A stretch of DNA of 64,000 bases, taken from assembly GCF_009604375.1 (NCBI RefSeq), contig NZ_WEGH01000005.1:682001-746000 (forward strand), given 5' to 3'. The position numbers and the translations under genes are program-made. Below are positions 52,075 to 60,249 of this stretch, in pieces. The notes below the pieces were generated by a model. It was not told the origin of the DNA. It did not search any database and saw only the letters and a program-made list of their open reading frames with translations. The stretch comes from Actinomadura macrotermitis. Its GTDB lineage: Bacteria > Actinomycetota > Actinomycetes > Streptosporangiales > Streptosporangiaceae. Position 1 is the first letter of the stretch. Every line of letters starts with the position of its first letter.

Positions 52075-53481
52075 GTGTCCGACTACACGATGACCATCGA
52101 CGGCAAGGCCGTGTCCGCGCCCGGCACGTTCGGCGTGATCGATCCGGCCACCGGCGAGGTGGCCGAGCAGGCGCCCGACGCCTCGCGCGGGCAACTGGAC
52201 GAGGCGATGGACTCGGCGCGGGCCGCGTTCGCCGAGTGGCGGCGCGACGACGCGGCCCGGCGCGCCGCGCTGCTCGCGGCCGCCGAGCAGATGTTCGCCC
52301 GCGCCGAGGAGATCGGCCGGATCATCACCCTGGAGCAGGGCAAGCCGCTCGGCGACGCGACCATGGAGGTCGTCGGCGCCGGGGTGTGGCTGAAGTACTA
52401 CGCCGGGCTGGAGCTGCCCCGCGAGGTCATCCAGGACGACGACGCCGCCTTCGTGGAGGTCGTCCGCCGCCCGATGGGCGTGGTCGCGGCGATCACCCCG
52501 TGGAACTACCCGCTGCTGCTCGCCACCTGGAAGATCGCGCCCGCGCTGCGGGCCGGCAACACCGTGGTGCTGAAGCCCTCGCCCTACACCCCGCTGTCCA
52601 GCCTGAAGCTCGGCGAGGTGCTGCGCGAGGTGCTGCCGCCCGGCGTGCTGAACGTCGTCACCGGCGGCGACGCGCTCGGCGCCTGGATGACCGCGCACCC
52701 GGTGCCGCGCAAGATCAGCTTCACCGGCAGCGTGCCCACCGGCAAGCACGTCGCCGCCGCGGCCGCGCCCGACCTGAAGCGGGTCACCCTGGAGCTCGGC
52801 GGCAACGACGCGGCGATCCTGCTGGACGACGCCGACCCGGCCGCGGTCGCGGACCGGCTGTTCGGCGCCGCGTTCATGAACAACGGCCAGGTCTGCTCGG
52901 CGGTCAAGCGGGTGTACGTGCCCGAGGCGCTGTACGGCGACGTGGTGGACGCGCTCGCCGCCAAGGCCCGCGCGGCCCGCGTCGGCAACGGCATGAACGA
53001 GGGCGTGGAGTACGGGCCGATCAACAACCGGCCGCAGTTCGAGCGCGTCGGCGCGCTCGTGTCCGAGGCGATCGCGGCCGGCGCCCGCGCCGCCGCCGGC
53101 GGCAGGCCGATCGACGGGCCCGGCTACTTCTTCGAGCCGACGATCCTCGCCGACGTGCCGGAGGACGCCCGGATCGTCACCGAGGAGCAGTTCGGCCCCG
53201 CGCTGCCGATCGTGAAGTACCGCGACGTGGAGGACGCCCTCGCCCGCGCCAACGGCACCAACTTCGGCCTGTCGGGCTCGGTGTGGGGCGCCGACGCCGA
53301 GCGCGCGAGCGACGTCGCCGCCCGCCTGGACTGCGGGACGGCCTGGGTCAACACCCACCTGGCGCTCGCGCCGCACCAGCCGTTCGGCGGGTTCAAGTGG
53401 AGCGGCGTCGGCGTCGAGAACGGCCCGTGGGGCCTGTACGGCTTCACCGAGCTGCAGGTGCTGCACCGCAGCAAGCAGTGA
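52075..53481 (+). CDS. NAD(P)-dependent aldehyde dehydrogenase
   Basis: Protein of 468 residues. Catalytic Cys274 lies in NNGQVCSAVKRV, general base Glu240 in LELGG and oxyanion Asn144 in TPWNYP, so it should oxidise an aldehyde to its acid. Overall length fits the soluble ALDH family; the substrate is unknown, with betaine, succinate semialdehyde and medium-chain aldehydes all possible. The GTG start follows GGAGGAACAGCA. A terminator hairpin precedes and another follows, indicating a monocistronic unit. Confidence 0.95.
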   Translation: MSDYTMTIDGKAVSAPGTFGVIDPATGEVAEQAPDASRGQLDEAMDSARAAFAEWRRDDAARRAALLAAAEQMFARAEEIGRIITLEQGKPLGDATMEVVGAGVWLKYYAGLELPREVIQDDDAAFVEVVRRPMGVVAAITPWNYPLLLATWKIAPALRAGNTVVLKPSPYTPLSSLKLGEVLREVLPPGVLNVVTGGDALGAWMTAHPVPRKISFTGSVPTGKHVAAAAAPDLKRVTLELGGNDAAILLDDADPAAVADRLFGAAFMNNGQVCSAVKRVYVPEALYGDVVDALAAKARAARVGNGMNEGVEYGPINNRPQFERVGALVSEAIAAGARAAAGGRPIDGPGYFFEPTILADVPEDARIVTEEQFGPALPIVKYRDVEDALARANGTNFGLSGSVWGADAERASDVAARLDCGTAWVNTHLALAPHQPFGGFKWSGVGVENGPWGLYGFTELQVLHRSKQ

Positions 53482-53500
53482 GCGGCGGGCGGTGACGCGC

Positions 53501-53531
53501 GCCCGGGCCCGGTGCCGGGGCCCGGGCGCTC
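53501..53531 (+). terminator. intrinsic terminator after the aldehyde dehydrogenase
   Basis: GCGCCCGGGCCC pairs perfectly with GGGCCCGGGCGC (12 bp) across GGTGCCG, 19 bp after the stop codon. Confidence 0.75.
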
Positions 53532-53584
53532 TGGCAGACTTTCCGCGCGGCCGCCGGGCGCCGCACCGATCGGGAAGGAGCCGG

Positions 53585-54325
53585 ATGACCAGGTGGGTCG
53601 TCATGCGCCAGGACGACAACGGCGTGGAGTACCCGATGGGGTCGCACGAATCGCGGGTGGCCGCGCTCGCCCAGCTGCTGGCGGTCGAGAGCGGCGTCCC
53701 GCACAAGCAGCTCTACCGGGTGGCCGGACCGGCCGACCCCGCGGTGCGCACCAACCGCGACCTGTACCTGCGCCTGTTGCGCCTCGGCCGGGAGGCGCGG
53801 GCGGCCTCCTGGTCGCTGTCGGCGTTCCTGCGGGCGCTGTGGAAGGCCGCAGGGCCGCTGGCCGACCGCGCCGTCTTGGAGCCCGACGACGTCGCGGCGC
53901 TGTTCGCGGCCGCCCGCGCCATCTCCCCCGCTCCCTACGACCCGGCCTGGAGCACCGCCGACCTGTCCCTGCCCGGCGCCGAGCCGGCCGGCCACGCCGA
54001 CTGGGAGCGCGTCGTGCTCTCCCAGATCGCCGACCTGGAGGACTTCCTGGCCGCGCCGCCGGGGCCGCGAGCGCGCTTCGGCGTGGACGCGCCGCGTCCG
54101 GCCGGATCGGGTCCGCGGGCCACGCCGCGCCGCTGGTGCAACTTCGACACCGCCACCTACCTGGAGTGCGCGGTCGCGGGCTCGCTCGGCGGCTGGGACG
54201 CGGCCGACGGCGCGCGGGCGCCGCGTCCGGGCGCGGCGCAGACGGCCTCCCCCGTTCGCGAGCTGTCCCCGATGGGCTGGGGCGACCTCGCCCGGATCGC
54301 GGTGTGCGGGCAGCTCTACGAGTGA
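53585..54325 (+). CDS. conserved protein of unknown function with SPOR-like N-terminus
   Basis: Protein of 246 residues. The first 50 residues begin MTRWVVMRQDDNGVEYPMGS and then a helix ESRVAALAQLLAVESG, which resembles short SPOR-like domains seen in many Streptomyces proteins but is not diagnostic. The rest is Ala/Arg-rich helical sequence with a Pro-rich stretch and two Cys. Function unknown. The ATG follows AAGGAGCCGG. It is 30 bp upstream of the AraC regulator on the same strand. Confidence 0.7.
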   Translation: MTRWVVMRQDDNGVEYPMGSHESRVAALAQLLAVESGVPHKQLYRVAGPADPAVRTNRDLYLRLLRLGREARAASWSLSAFLRALWKAAGPLADRAVLEPDDVAALFAAARAISPAPYDPAWSTADLSLPGAEPAGHADWERVVLSQIADLEDFLAAPPGPRARFGVDAPRPAGSGPRATPRRWCNFDTATYLECAVAGSLGGWDAADGARAPRPGAAQTASPVRELSPMGWGDLARIAVCGQLYE

Positions 54326-54355
54326 ACTGTCACCCCCGGCTGCGACACTGGCCGG

Positions 54356-55201
54356 GTGGACCAGAGACGGGTCGCGGTGCAGGACCGCGGCGGCTGGTGG
54401 CGGGCCGCCGCCGCGCCGCACCCGGCGCTGCGGCCGTTCCTGCGTTCCTACCAGGGCTACTGGGAGCCGGTCGTCGCGCCGAGCCGGCGGCGCACGCTGC
54501 CGACCCGCACGGTCGTGGTGATCGTCAACCTGGGGCCGCCGCTCTACCTGGAGGTGCCGGACGGGCCGCCGGCGCGCTACGGCTCGTTCGCCGCGGGCAT
54601 GCACGACGGGCCCGGCCTGTACACCCATCCCGGCGGGCAGCGCGGCGTCCAGCTCGACCTCACCCCGCTCGGCGCATACACCCTGCTCGGCCTCCCGATG
54701 GCGCGGCTCACCAACGTCGCCGCCGACCTGGCCGACCTGTGCGGGCCCGCCGCCGCCGAGCTGACCGAGCGGCTGCTGGAGGCGCCAGGCTGGGCGGCCC
54801 GGTTCGACCTGCTCGACCGCTTCCTGCTGCGCCGCCTGGAGACCGGCCCCTCCCCCGCGCCGGAGGTCGGCCACGCCTGGCGGCTGCTGGCGCGCTCGCA
54901 CGGCACGGTGCCGGTCGGGGACATCGCCGCCGAGGTGGGCTGGAGCCGCCGGCACCTGGCCGCCCGCTTCCGCGAGCAGGCCGGCCTGGCGCCGAAGACG
55001 ATGGGCCGGGTGCTGCGTTTCCAGCGGGCGGTCGAGCTGCTGGCACGGGACCGGCTCGACCGGGCGTCGGCCGCCCTGGCCTGCGGCTACTACGACCAGG
55101 CCCACCTGAACCGCGAGTTCCGGGCGCTGGCCGGCTGCACCCCGGCCGAGCTGCTGGCCGCGCAGGGCGGCGACTGGTCCACCACCGCCCCCGAGCCCTG
55201 A
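54356..55201 (+). CDS. AraC-family transcriptional regulator
   Basis: Protein of 281 residues. The N-terminal 160 residues are a ligand domain (RTLPTRTVVVIVNLGPPLYL, FAAGMHDGPGLYTH); the C-terminal 100 carry the AraC double HTH with VPVGDIAAEVGWSRRHLAARFREQAGL and ALACGYYDQAHLNREFRALAG. The GTG at 54356 has a weak Shine-Dalgarno. It follows the preceding gene by 30 bp and may be co-transcribed. The ligand domain resembles regulators such as YdeO/FtrA-like families, without closer assignment. Confidence 0.9.
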   Translation: MDQRRVAVQDRGGWWRAAAAPHPALRPFLRSYQGYWEPVVAPSRRRTLPTRTVVVIVNLGPPLYLEVPDGPPARYGSFAAGMHDGPGLYTHPGGQRGVQLDLTPLGAYTLLGLPMARLTNVAADLADLCGPAAAELTERLLEAPGWAARFDLLDRFLLRRLETGPSPAPEVGHAWRLLARSHGTVPVGDIAAEVGWSRRHLAARFREQAGLAPKTMGRVLRFQRAVELLARDRLDRASAALACGYYDQAHLNREFRALAGCTPAELLAAQGGDWSTTAPEP

Positions 55202-55280
55202 CGCCGCGGATCGCCTCCCCGGCGATGAGTGGAACGCGCCGGAACGGCAATACCGTGGTCGACCCTCAGGGAGGTACGTC

Positions 55281-55679
55281 ATGGTCTGGGCCGGGCTCAT
55301 CCTGCTCGCCGCCGGCGTCGTGCTCGCCTTCGCCGTCGGCGGGGACGCGGGCGGCGTCGACCTCACCCTCGCCGGCGCGGTGGCGATGGCCGCCGGGGCG
55401 GTGCTGGCCGTCGCGGGCGTGCTGCGGCTGCGGCGGGCCCGGCGCGCCGGCGGCGGCCTCGCCGGGCGCGGCGTGCAGTCCTACTACCGGACCGGCACCG
55501 GGAAGACCGTCGCGATGATCGCGGCGGTGGTGTACATCGTGTCGCCGATCGACCTGATCCCCGACGTGTTCCTGCCGATCGGCATCGTCGACGACGCCAC
55601 CGCGTTCACCTGGCTGCTGTTCGCCGTCGGCCAGGAGTACCGGCGGCGCCGGGCCGTGCCGGCCGCGCCGCGCGACTGA
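55281..55679 (+). CDS. DUF1232 small membrane protein
   Basis: Protein of 132 residues. Two hydrophobic segments (1-22 and about 30-50) precede a basic loop and the DUF1232 motif YIVSPIDLIPDVFLPIGIVDD (about 90-110). DUF1232 proteins are widespread membrane proteins of unknown role. GGGAGGTACGTC precedes the ATG. It stands alone, 7 bp from the convergent LLM gene's stop codon. Confidence 0.85.
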   Translation: MVWAGLILLAAGVVLAFAVGGDAGGVDLTLAGAVAMAAGAVLAVAGVLRLRRARRAGGGLAGRGVQSYYRTGTGKTVAMIAAVVYIVSPIDLIPDVFLPIGIVDDATAFTWLLFAVGQEYRRRRAVPAAPRD

Positions 55680-55685
55680 GGCCGC

Positions 55686-56603
55686 TCAGCCGGCCGCGTG
55701 CCCCGTGGTGGTGGGTTCCGTGGTGGCGGGCCCCGTGGCGGCGTGTTCGGCGGCGACTGCCTCGAAGACCTTCATGTCGGCGTCCCACTGGGTGCCCGGG
55801 CGCGGCCAGTGCACGGCGATGTCGGTGATGCCGAGCGCGGCGTAGCGGCCGGCGAGGTCGGCGAACGCCTGCGGCGACTCCAGCCACGGCTCGCCGGTGA
55901 AGCCGGTGAGCAGCAGGCGCCGCATCCCGGCCGGGTCGCGGCCCTCGGCGGCGCACGCCTCGTCCAGGGCCTCGCCCTGCAGGCGGATCGCCTCGGCCGG
56001 GTCGTCGGACTGCGGGCCGCCGCCGTTGGCGACCCAGCCCGCGCCGAGCCGGGCGGCCAGGCGCAGCCCGCGCGGCCCGGTCGCCGCGATCATGAACGGC
56101 ACGCGCGGGCGCTGCACGCAGCCGGGGCCGGTGAGCACGTCCCGCGCCTGGTAGTAGGCACCCTCGAAGGTCGTCTCGGGGCCGCGCAGCAGCCGGTCCA
56201 GCAGCTCCGTCCACTCGGCGAACCGGCCGGCGCGCTCGCGCGGTGACCAGTCGGGGCCGATGATGCCGCCGTCGGAGGTCCGGTTCGTGCCGCCCGAGCC
56301 GATGCCGAGGGTGAGCCGCCCGCCGCTGATGTGGTCGATCGTCTTGACGGCGTGCGCGGTCGGCACCGGGTGCCGGAAGTTGGGCGAGGTGACCAGGGTG
56401 CCGAGCCGGACGCGCGAGGTCACCGCCGCGGCCGCCGCGAGCGTGGTGTAGGCGTCGTACCAGGGCGTCGCGCCGCGCCAGGCGGTGTGGTCGTACACCC
56501 AGGCGGTGTCGAAGCCGAGGTCCTCCGCCCGCCGCCAGAGCTCGCCCGCCTCGGGCCAGCTCTGCATGGGCCACATCACGGTGCCGATCCGCGGCGTGTT
56601 CAA
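55686..56603 (-). CDS. LLM-class flavin/F420-dependent oxidoreductase
   Basis: Protein of 305 residues of the luciferase-like monooxygenase fold. It begins MWPMQSWPEAGELWRRAEDL and continues with the typical LGTLVTSPNFRHPVPTAHAVKTID and ISGGRLTLGIGSG blocks. In actinomycetes this group is usually F420-dependent, reducing or oxidising secondary metabolites or ketones. The TTG start at 56603 is chosen because GGGGGAG lies just upstream; no ATG or GTG has a comparable site. It follows the PucR gene on the same strand by 53 bp. Confidence 0.88.
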   Translation of the reverse strand: MNTPRIGTVMWPMQSWPEAGELWRRAEDLGFDTAWVYDHTAWRGATPWYDAYTTLAAAAAVTSRVRLGTLVTSPNFRHPVPTAHAVKTIDHISGGRLTLGIGSGGTNRTSDGGIIGPDWSPRERAGRFAEWTELLDRLLRGPETTFEGAYYQARDVLTGPGCVQRPRVPFMIAATGPRGLRLAARLGAGWVANGGGPQSDDPAEAIRLQGEALDEACAAEGRDPAGMRRLLLTGFTGEPWLESPQAFADLAGRYAALGITDIAVHWPRPGTQWDADMKVFEAVAAEHAATGPATTEPTTTGHAAG

Positions 56604-56656
56604 CCCGCTCCCCCTTCGCGTCGTTTCCGGTCCGCCCACATCATGGCGCATCCCGA

Positions 56657-57784
56657 TCATGGTGCGTCCAGGTAGCTGCGCAGCGCCCACCACCAGTGCG
56701 CGGTGTGCGCGACGGCCTGGCCGTCGCCGCCGTCGGCCAGGGAGCGGCCGGTCAGCTCGCGCAGCCGCCGCAGCCGGTACTTGACGGTGTTGCCGTGCAC
56801 GTGCAGGGCGCGGGCGGTGGGCTCGATCCGGCCGCCGTGGTCGAGGTAGGCCAGCGCGGTCCCGGCCAGCTCCCGGTGGAAGGGGTCGGCCGGGTCCAGG
56901 CCGCGCAGCAGCTCGGCGGCGAGCAGCCGGCCGAGCTCGGGCTCGGCCTCGGCCGCGGTGAGCAGCGCCAGGTCGGCCAGGCGCCGCAGGCCGGTGAGCC
57001 CGGCGGCGGCGCCCGCGCGCAGCGCGCGGCGGCCGAGCGCGTACTGGGCGCTCGCCCGGGCGGGCGGCACCGGCGGCGCGGCCACCAGCAGCGGGACGTC
57101 CCCGGGCAGCGCGGGCAGCCGGGTCAGCAGGGCGGCCAGCCGCCCGTCGACCAGGCCGCACAGGCCGGGGCCCGCGGCGGTGAGGGCGTCCTCCAGCCGC
57201 GCGGCGACGGCGGGGTCGCTGACCTCGGAGACGACGCAGTGGTAGGCGGCGGCGGGGTCGAGCGGCGCGGGCGCGGCGACCTGCTCGCCGTGCAGGAGCC
57301 GCCGCAGCACCTGCAGATGGCTCTCGCGGGCGGTGCGGGCGAGCTCCAGCTCGGCGACGCGGTGCGCGTGCACCATCCGGTGCACCAGCGTGGTGGTGAT
57401 CTCGTCGATCCGGGTGACGCCCTCCAGCAGCAGGTCGGCCGGGACGCCGCGGCGGCGCCCCTCCTCGATCAGGGTGCGGACCAGGTGGGCGCGGCCGGCC
57501 TGGAAGCCGTCCAGCAGCGCCGCGACCGGCACGCCCTGGCGGGCCCGGTCCGCGCCGAGCCGCCCCGCCGACTCCAGCACCTGCGGGCCGGGACCGCCGT
57601 CGCGCATCGCGGCGAGCACGCCGGTGACCAGGGCGCGGGTGTGGCGCCGGGTCTCCTCCTCCGGCAGCGCGGCGACGAGCTCGGACCTGCCGCGCGCGGC
57701 GAGCACGGTCGCCTCCAGCAGCGCCGGGTCGCGGCTGCGGTCGGCCAGCAGCCGCAGGAACAGGTCGCTCTGGTCCGCCGGCAT
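56657..57784 (-). CDS. PucR-family transcriptional regulator
   Basis: Protein of 375 residues with a long N-terminal sensing region, a GGDEF-like degenerate central portion and the C-terminal PucR HTH (RIEPTARALHVHGNTVKYRLRRL). Such proteins control purine or aromatic catabolism. It is immediately divergent from the class II aldolase gene (127 bp), the probable target. The ATG at 57784 follows GGAGGGGCCG. Confidence 0.87.
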   Translation of the reverse strand: MPADQSDLFLRLLADRSRDPALLEATVLAARGRSELVAALPEEETRRHTRALVTGVLAAMRDGGPGPQVLESAGRLGADRARQGVPVAALLDGFQAGRAHLVRTLIEEGRRRGVPADLLLEGVTRIDEITTTLVHRMVHAHRVAELELARTARESHLQVLRRLLHGEQVAAPAPLDPAAAYHCVVSEVSDPAVAARLEDALTAAGPGLCGLVDGRLAALLTRLPALPGDVPLLVAAPPVPPARASAQYALGRRALRAGAAAGLTGLRRLADLALLTAAEAEPELGRLLAAELLRGLDPADPFHRELAGTALAYLDHGGRIEPTARALHVHGNTVKYRLRRLRELTGRSLADGGDGQAVAHTAHWWWALRSYLDAP

Positions 57785-57911
57785 CGGCCCCTCCGGATCG
57801 CCCGCTGTCCGCCCCGGACAACCGCCTCGCGCACGCTTGGACGAATCCACCCTAGGCGAGCGCTCGCCCGATGGGGTTTGGTGGTGGCAGACAAACAGCT
57901 AGGAGCGGCCC

Positions 57912-58706
57912 ATGTCCGACGAAGAGAAGTTCCTCGACAAGCTGGCGACCGACCTGATCTTCCGGTTGCCGCCGTCGTTCGACGACGTCGAGGACGAGCG
58001 CCGGCACCGCAAGGAGCGGCTCACCGCGGCCCTGCGGATCTTCGGCAGGTTCGGGTTCGAGGAGGGCGTGGCGGGCCACATCACCGCCCGCGACCCCGAG
58101 CGCACCGACCACTTCTGGGTCAACCCGTTCGGCATGTCCTTCAAGCACGTCAAGGTCAGCGACCTGATCCTGGTGAACCACCAGGGGCAGGTCGTCGAGG
58201 GCCGCTACCCGGTGAACGAGGCGGCCTTCGCCATCCACTCCCAGGTGCACCAGGCCCGCCCCGACGTCGTCGCGGCCGCGCACAGCCACTCCACGCACGG
58301 GCGGGCGATCTCGGCGCTCGGCCAGAAGCTGGAGCCGATCACCCAGGACGTGTGCGCGTTCTACCAGGACCACGGCCTGTTCGACGACTACACCGGCGTG
58401 GTGACCGACCTGGAGGAGGGCAAGCGCATCGCCGCCGCCCTCGGCGGCCACAAGGCCGTCATCCTGCGCAACCACGGCCTGCTCACCGTCGGCGACACCG
58501 TGGACGCCGCCGCCTGGTGGTTCATCACCATGGAGCGCTCGTGCCAGGTGCAGCTGCTGGCCAAGGCGGCGGGCCAGGTGGTGCCGATCGAGCACGACAA
58601 CGCCGTGCTCACCCACTCCCAGATCGGCAACGACCTGGTCGGCTGGATCAACTACCAGCCGCTGTACGACCAGATCACCCGCGAGCAGCCCGACCTTTTC
58701 GAGTAG
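57912..58706 (+). CDS. class II aldolase/adducin family protein
   Basis: Protein of 264 residues. The zinc ligands lie in AHSHSTHG (His124, His126) and RNHG (His188), with acidic Glu103 in VNEAAF, the arrangement of class II aldolases such as L-fuculose-1-phosphate or ribulose-5-phosphate 4-epimerase relatives. The reaction is aldol cleavage or epimerisation of a sugar phosphate, or decarboxylation in some paralogues. AGGAGCGGCCC precedes the ATG. The divergent PucR regulator suggests inducible expression, and a terminator follows. Confidence 0.92.
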   Translation: MSDEEKFLDKLATDLIFRLPPSFDDVEDERRHRKERLTAALRIFGRFGFEEGVAGHITARDPERTDHFWVNPFGMSFKHVKVSDLILVNHQGQVVEGRYPVNEAAFAIHSQVHQARPDVVAAAHSHSTHGRAISALGQKLEPITQDVCAFYQDHGLFDDYTGVVTDLEEGKRIAAALGGHKAVILRNHGLLTVGDTVDAAAWWFITMERSCQVQLLAKAAGQVVPIEHDNAVLTHSQIGNDLVGWINYQPLYDQITREQPDLFE

Positions 58707-58743
58707 GAGCCCGATAGGCTCCAGGCGGTTCTCCCCGGAACCC

Positions 58744-58777
58744 GGCCCGACCCCGGCACCATGCCCGGGGCCGGGCC
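58744..58777 (+). terminator. intrinsic terminator after the class II aldolase
   Basis: GGCCCGACCCCGG pairs with CCGGGGCCGGGCC (13-bp arms, one mismatch) across CACCATGC, followed by TTTTCC. It starts 38 bp after the stop codon and has a genuine T-run. Confidence 0.85.
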
Positions 58778-58795
58778 TTTTCCGTGTGCCGGCCC

Positions 58796-59269
58796 TCAGG
58801 TGCCGGCGTCCTGCTCCGGCGGGCGCGCCCCCGGGTCGTGGTGCGCCAGGATCCGCCCCAGCATGGATTTCAGCTGCGCGCGCTCGGGCCCGTCCAGCGG
58901 TGCCAGCAGCTCCGCGTCCAGCCGCGCGGCCTCGGCGGTGATCGCGTCGAGCTCGGCGCGGCCCCGCGCGGTGAGCTCGACGACGTAGCGGCGCCGGTCG
59001 GCCGGGTCGCGCTCGCGCCGCACCAGCCCGGCGTCCGCGAGCCGCCCCACGACCTCGACCAGGTCGCTCGGGTCGATGCGCAGCCGCGCGCCGAGCCCGC
59101 GCTGCGAGGCGGGCGCGGCGTCGTCCAGCGCCGCCAGCACGGCCAGGTGCCACAGGCCGAGCCCGCGGCCGTCGGTCATCGCGCCCATCCGGGCCCGGCC
59201 GATGCGGCCGGTCCGGGCCAGCACGAACGCGGTGATGTCCAGCAGCCGGGGCGGCAGCGTCTCTTCCAT
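58796..59269 (-). CDS. MarR-family transcriptional regulator
   Basis: Protein of 157 residues. The winged HTH lies in ASQRGLGARLRIDPSDLVEVVGRLADAGLVRRERDPADRRRY, where RDPADRRRY is the wing typical of MarR. An N-terminal helix and C-terminal dimer helices complete the fold. The ATG at 59269 has a weak Shine-Dalgarno. It is divergent from the VOC gene, and a 13-bp perfect palindrome between the two starts is the likely operator for both. Confidence 0.88.
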   Translation of the reverse strand: MEETLPPRLLDITAFVLARTGRIGRARMGAMTDGRGLGLWHLAVLAALDDAAPASQRGLGARLRIDPSDLVEVVGRLADAGLVRRERDPADRRRYVVELTARGRAELDAITAEAARLDAELLAPLDGPERAQLKSMLGRILAHHDPGARPPEQDAGT

Positions 59270-59288
59270 CCCGCTATCGTAGGACATG

Positions 59289-59301
59289 ACCAATCATTGG
59301 T
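59289..59301. promoter_or_regulatory. MarR operator candidate
   Basis: ACCAATCATTGGT is a perfect 13-bp palindrome with a single central base, in an AT-rich patch between the divergent MarR and VOC genes (19 bp from the MarR start and 24 bp from the VOC start). It is placed to control both genes. Confidence 0.65.
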
Positions 59302-59325
59302 ATTCACCCATCAATAGGAGGACGC

Positions 59326-59727
59326 ATGGACGCGCTCTATCCGCGCCTGCTGGTCGACGACTTCGCGGCGTGCGCGCGCTTCTACGAGGAGGCCCTGCGG
59401 GCGCTCCTCGGCATCGAGCCGGCCAAGGTCGTCCCGCAGGCCCGCTACGCGAGCTGGGACCTGAACGGCGAGACGGTGCTGTCGCTGTTCGACCGGACGG
59501 CGATCGCCGGGGCGGCCGGCACCGCCGGCCTGCCGGACGCCGCCGGGCGCGACCGCTCGATGCTGGCGCTGCGGGTCGGCGACGTCGACGCCGCCGCGGC
59601 CGCGCTCACCGGGCTCGGCGCCACGCCGGTCGCGCCGCCGCAGGACCGGCCCGAGTGGGGGCCGGGCCTGCGCACCGCCCACCTGCGCGACCCCGCTGGA
59701 AACCTGCTGGAACTCCAGTCCTACTGA
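59326..59727 (+). CDS. VOC-family protein
   Basis: Protein of 133 residues, a single vicinal-oxygen-chelate unit: YPRLLVDDFAACARFYEEAL, then VGDVDAAAAALTGLGATPV and DPAGNLLELQSY. Members bind metal and act on small molecules, including glyoxalases and antibiotic-modifying proteins. The MarR regulator next door suggests induction by a compound, a common arrangement for detoxification. GGAGGACGC precedes the ATG. Confidence 0.9.
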   Translation: MDALYPRLLVDDFAACARFYEEALRALLGIEPAKVVPQARYASWDLNGETVLSLFDRTAIAGAAGTAGLPDAAGRDRSMLALRVGDVDAAAAALTGLGATPVAPPQDRPEWGPGLRTAHLRDPAGNLLELQSY

Positions 59728-59861
59728 TCCTTCCGGCCCGCCGCTTCTCACCCGCCGGAAAGGGCGCACCGGCGACAGCCCGCCTAGACTGCTTTCCGTC
59801 ATCGATTCACTACACTGCGTGTTCATTCGGAGGAAGACAGGACGGGAGGCGGGAGGACGCG

Positions 59862-60248
59862 GTGAACAGGTCGTCTCGCGAGGCAGCCGACCAGCTGGTC
59901 CGGCTCACCCGGCTCGTGATCCGGGCCGGCGGGGCGGCCGAGGCGGCCCCGCGCTCGGCGGACGGTTACGGCGGCGTCCGCATCCTGCGGCACAACCGGG
60001 CCGAGCTGACCCCGCTGGAGCAGCACGTCATGGGACAGATCGTGCAGGGCCGGTGCACGGACCTGCTGGCCGGGCTGCTGGAGCTGCCGCGGTGCGCCGT
60101 CGACGACCACCTGACGGCGGTGCTGCGCGACTTCCGGCTGCCGGCCGACCCGCCGCCGGGGCCGCCGCACGACCGCGACGGCCGGTCCGCGCCGGTCGCC
60201 GCGGGCGTCCTGGTCGGCGGGGAGGCGGGCGGCGCCGGGCGCCGCTGA
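59862..60248 (+). CDS. small protein with LuxR-like helix-turn-helix
   Basis: Protein of 128 residues. The centre reads ELTPLEQHVMGQIVQGRCTD and then LAGLLELPRCAVDDHL, which follows the spacing of LuxR-type HTH domains (LTPxE..VL..I..G....IA..L.....V..HL) but with substitutions at several core positions. No receiver or sensing domain is attached. The Pro/Gly-rich tail looks disordered. GGGAGGACGCG precedes the GTG start, and TACACT (59811-59816) could be a -10 element. It converges on the histidine kinase gene. Confidence 0.65.
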   Translation: MNRSSREAADQLVRLTRLVIRAGGAAEAAPRSADGYGGVRILRHNRAELTPLEQHVMGQIVQGRCTDLLAGLLELPRCAVDDHLTAVLRDFRLPADPPPGPPHDRDGRSAPVAAGVLVGGEAGGAGRR

Positions 60249-60249
60249 C

